Assembly: GCA_040954595.2 (NCBI GenBank)
Contig: CM082593.2
Location: 8,370,001 to 8,434,000 of the forward strand
Origin: Balanoglossus misakiensis
Lineage: Eukaryota; Hemichordata
DNA length: 64,000 nucleotides
Direction: 5' to 3'
Position numbers and translations under genes: made by a program. This document shows, piece by piece, positions 61,928 to 64,000 of this stretch; position 1 is the first letter of the stretch, and each line of letters starts with the position of its first letter. The notes beneath the pieces are model-generated. The model did not search any database, was not told the DNA's origin, and saw nothing but the letters and a program-made list of their open reading frames with translations.

Positions 61928-64000
61928 ACCTACATCGGTAGCTGCTAGCAGAGTTAGCAAGTGCCCGCCCGCTGTCAAGGTTTTACCTAAATAATGCAGT
62001 CTCATGTAGAGGCACATGGACTAAATATCATGCATCGGTCCATAGCAACAGAGAAGCCCTTACATACCTGACTAAATTTAAAGTATCCATCATTTCTCAA
62101 CACACGCAACAATGATCAGAATCATTTTATCAGTACGTGTTTATATATGTAAATGATATGTTTATCAATAGGATAGGAAACGAGTGATATGCGTATAGTC
62201 ACAGCACATGCAGCATAGCGAAACAATGAGAGTATCATAAAATTTTGTCTCAAAATGAATTTTTAAATAATAACACCCAATAACTTAAATTTGTTTCACT
62301 GTACACGAATCTGAGCTGACAGGAACTCCAAGTGTCGGGATATGACATGAATGTTTCACAATGGAAAGTTGAACTGAATTAGCTGCGTTTGAACATAGAC
62401 CCTTCTCCAGGGTCTATTAAGTTGGTATTTGAAAATGTTGCAAATAGCCAGCCGGCCAGTTTACGTCGCGATAACTATTAAAACGTTAATTCTTGGACCA
62501 CTGTTCAATCTTTATGAGTTAAACGCCACCAATTAAAAAAAAAATCAACCACAAAAATGATTGGATATTCGGCATGCTATTTTATAATCGTAACGTCAAA
62601 GCTATCATCATTGGAAAACGTCACCAATACTCCACGATGAAACAGGCTACCACAAATTTAGCATATGGCGGGAAGACGTATATATGCACAGTGCACAGCG
62701 AGGGAGACGGCGTGTCTTCATCAGAAGACGTAAAAGACTTGAGCTGAATTTAACACCCCCGAATAATTTCCTATTTCCGTAAGAAGAGAAGGCATTACTT
62801 TGATTTATGCCCCAAAAATATGTTCTTTGAGCCCAGTCGTTTAGTTTTTGCAGATTAAAATTAACATAATGGACGCGTGGTTATAACCAGTCTACATCAT
62901 ATGTGAGATCCCGTCTTTGAACGTTTCTACTGACTTACGCGGATATTGATATGCCAACTGGTCGTTGGCTAGATAAAAGGCACATTCGCCGCGTTCGCGA
63001 TTAACCCACGCCATTTTCTCGGTTTTTACCGTTCCCGTGAGAATAATATCGCTGAAACTCGCTCATCAATTTTCCCGAAAGGAAACCGTCCTATTTTTGG
63101 CGCGCTTCCAAGTAAGCAACTTTACTTTAAATATTCATAAATATTCAAAGGCGCGTTTTCCTTCCCACATCACGTTTTCTGGAGCACGTCATCTTCAGTG
63201 TTTGCGTTTAGGGTTCGTCTTTTCAAATTGCCGGATTCGTGGCGCTGAACCTATTCTGTATAATTCATGTGCCTACAAACGCCAGGAGTCTCGTTGCCTC
63301 TGATATTTCCACGTCCTTTCAAAATGCACACCATCTCCAAAGTCGTTACTCACCCATTGCACGATGCTTTGAACGCAACTCGTCGCCGTCATCGTTCCAT
63401 CATGTACCTAGTATATCTGCCGGCTATTGCCACCCTGTGTCACCATCGCTCTGTATCGTGTGCATGTCATCTCCAGCCTTCGAGATATTTTCAAGATAGT
63501 CAACACGGTCAAGCTTTCTCGATGCTGTCTTAAAATTCTCCAAATATCTTGTAACTGGTCAAGTCGCACATTAACATTTATGATTACACACCATCATTTC
63601 TCATTAATAGCACCTACGAAATAACTGTCTAATTTGGAGGGGAAAGAGATTCATTCATTCATCATGTTCATACGCACATACACAAACAGAAATAGATACA
63701 TACATACATGAAACAATATCAGACTGCAAGACTATATTAAAAGCTCAAAATGGAACACTGCGTAGCAGGACTTTGATGTTACCGGTTGCGCCTCCATCCC
63801 TGCCCGACGCGACGGACCTCGAAAAGTTTGGAAGACGCAGTACCCAAACAAAAGTTAAAATTTGAGAACAATCTTAACGCTGGTGGCGCTTTATTAATCG
63901 CGACTTATACTTGAAGACGGACATATGCATTGTGGGAACAGAGCATGCACCAGAGGAAGTCATGGGTACTTGGGGGTCACTGCACATCAGAGTCAAGATG

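Overview
This is a metazoan nuclear window: spliced exons with GT-AG introns, long introns, CA and CATA microsatellites and many short inverted-repeat transposons. A single CXXC-containing TET gene, frequent GGCCTA words and a patchy CpG landscape fit a marine invertebrate deuterostome (hemichordate, echinoderm or amphioxus-like). That taxonomic call is an inference and is not firm.

Layout. (1) At 1-5575, two tandem intronless genes on the + strand encode near-identical divergent A/B-type cyclins (CDS 1738-2826 and 4261-5352). They sit in a duplicated unit of about 2.5 kb whose left end runs off the window. (2) At 5576-9910 there is a convergent intergenic stretch with MITE fragments, a small minisatellite and the presumed 3' UTR of the next gene. 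(3) At 9911-29263, minus strand, there is a complete TET 5-methylcytosine dioxygenase in nine coding exons. I rebuilt it from splice sites; the joined CDS is 5151 nt, giving 1716 residues. It has an N-terminal eight-cysteine CXXC zinc finger, a long disordered region with an array of roughly fifteen 12-residue repeats, the cysteine-rich domain, and a split double-stranded beta-helix interrupted by a poly-Q and Met/Pro/Gly/Tyr-rich insert. The HxD and distal His iron ligands are present. (4) At 29264-64000 I recognise no coding gene. The stretch from about 32.2 kb on is rich in CpG, unlike the TET gene body, and probably holds the TET promoter followed by intergenic DNA. It contains nested TTAA-flanked MITEs, a compound (CA)n/(CATA)n microsatellite, a 40-bp minisatellite and two clean hairpins, one of them a perfect 31-bp inverted repeat.

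How it fits together. TET oxidises 5-methylcytosine in DNA. The TET gene body itself is CpG-poor while its upstream flank is CpG-rich, the pattern left by germline gene-body methylation in invertebrates. The cyclins are an independent tandem pair transcribed toward the TET 3' end. The least expected features are the 12-residue repeat array in TET, the group of TTAA-anchored MITEs with one insertion resolved against an empty relative, and the perfect foldback at 42.7 kb.
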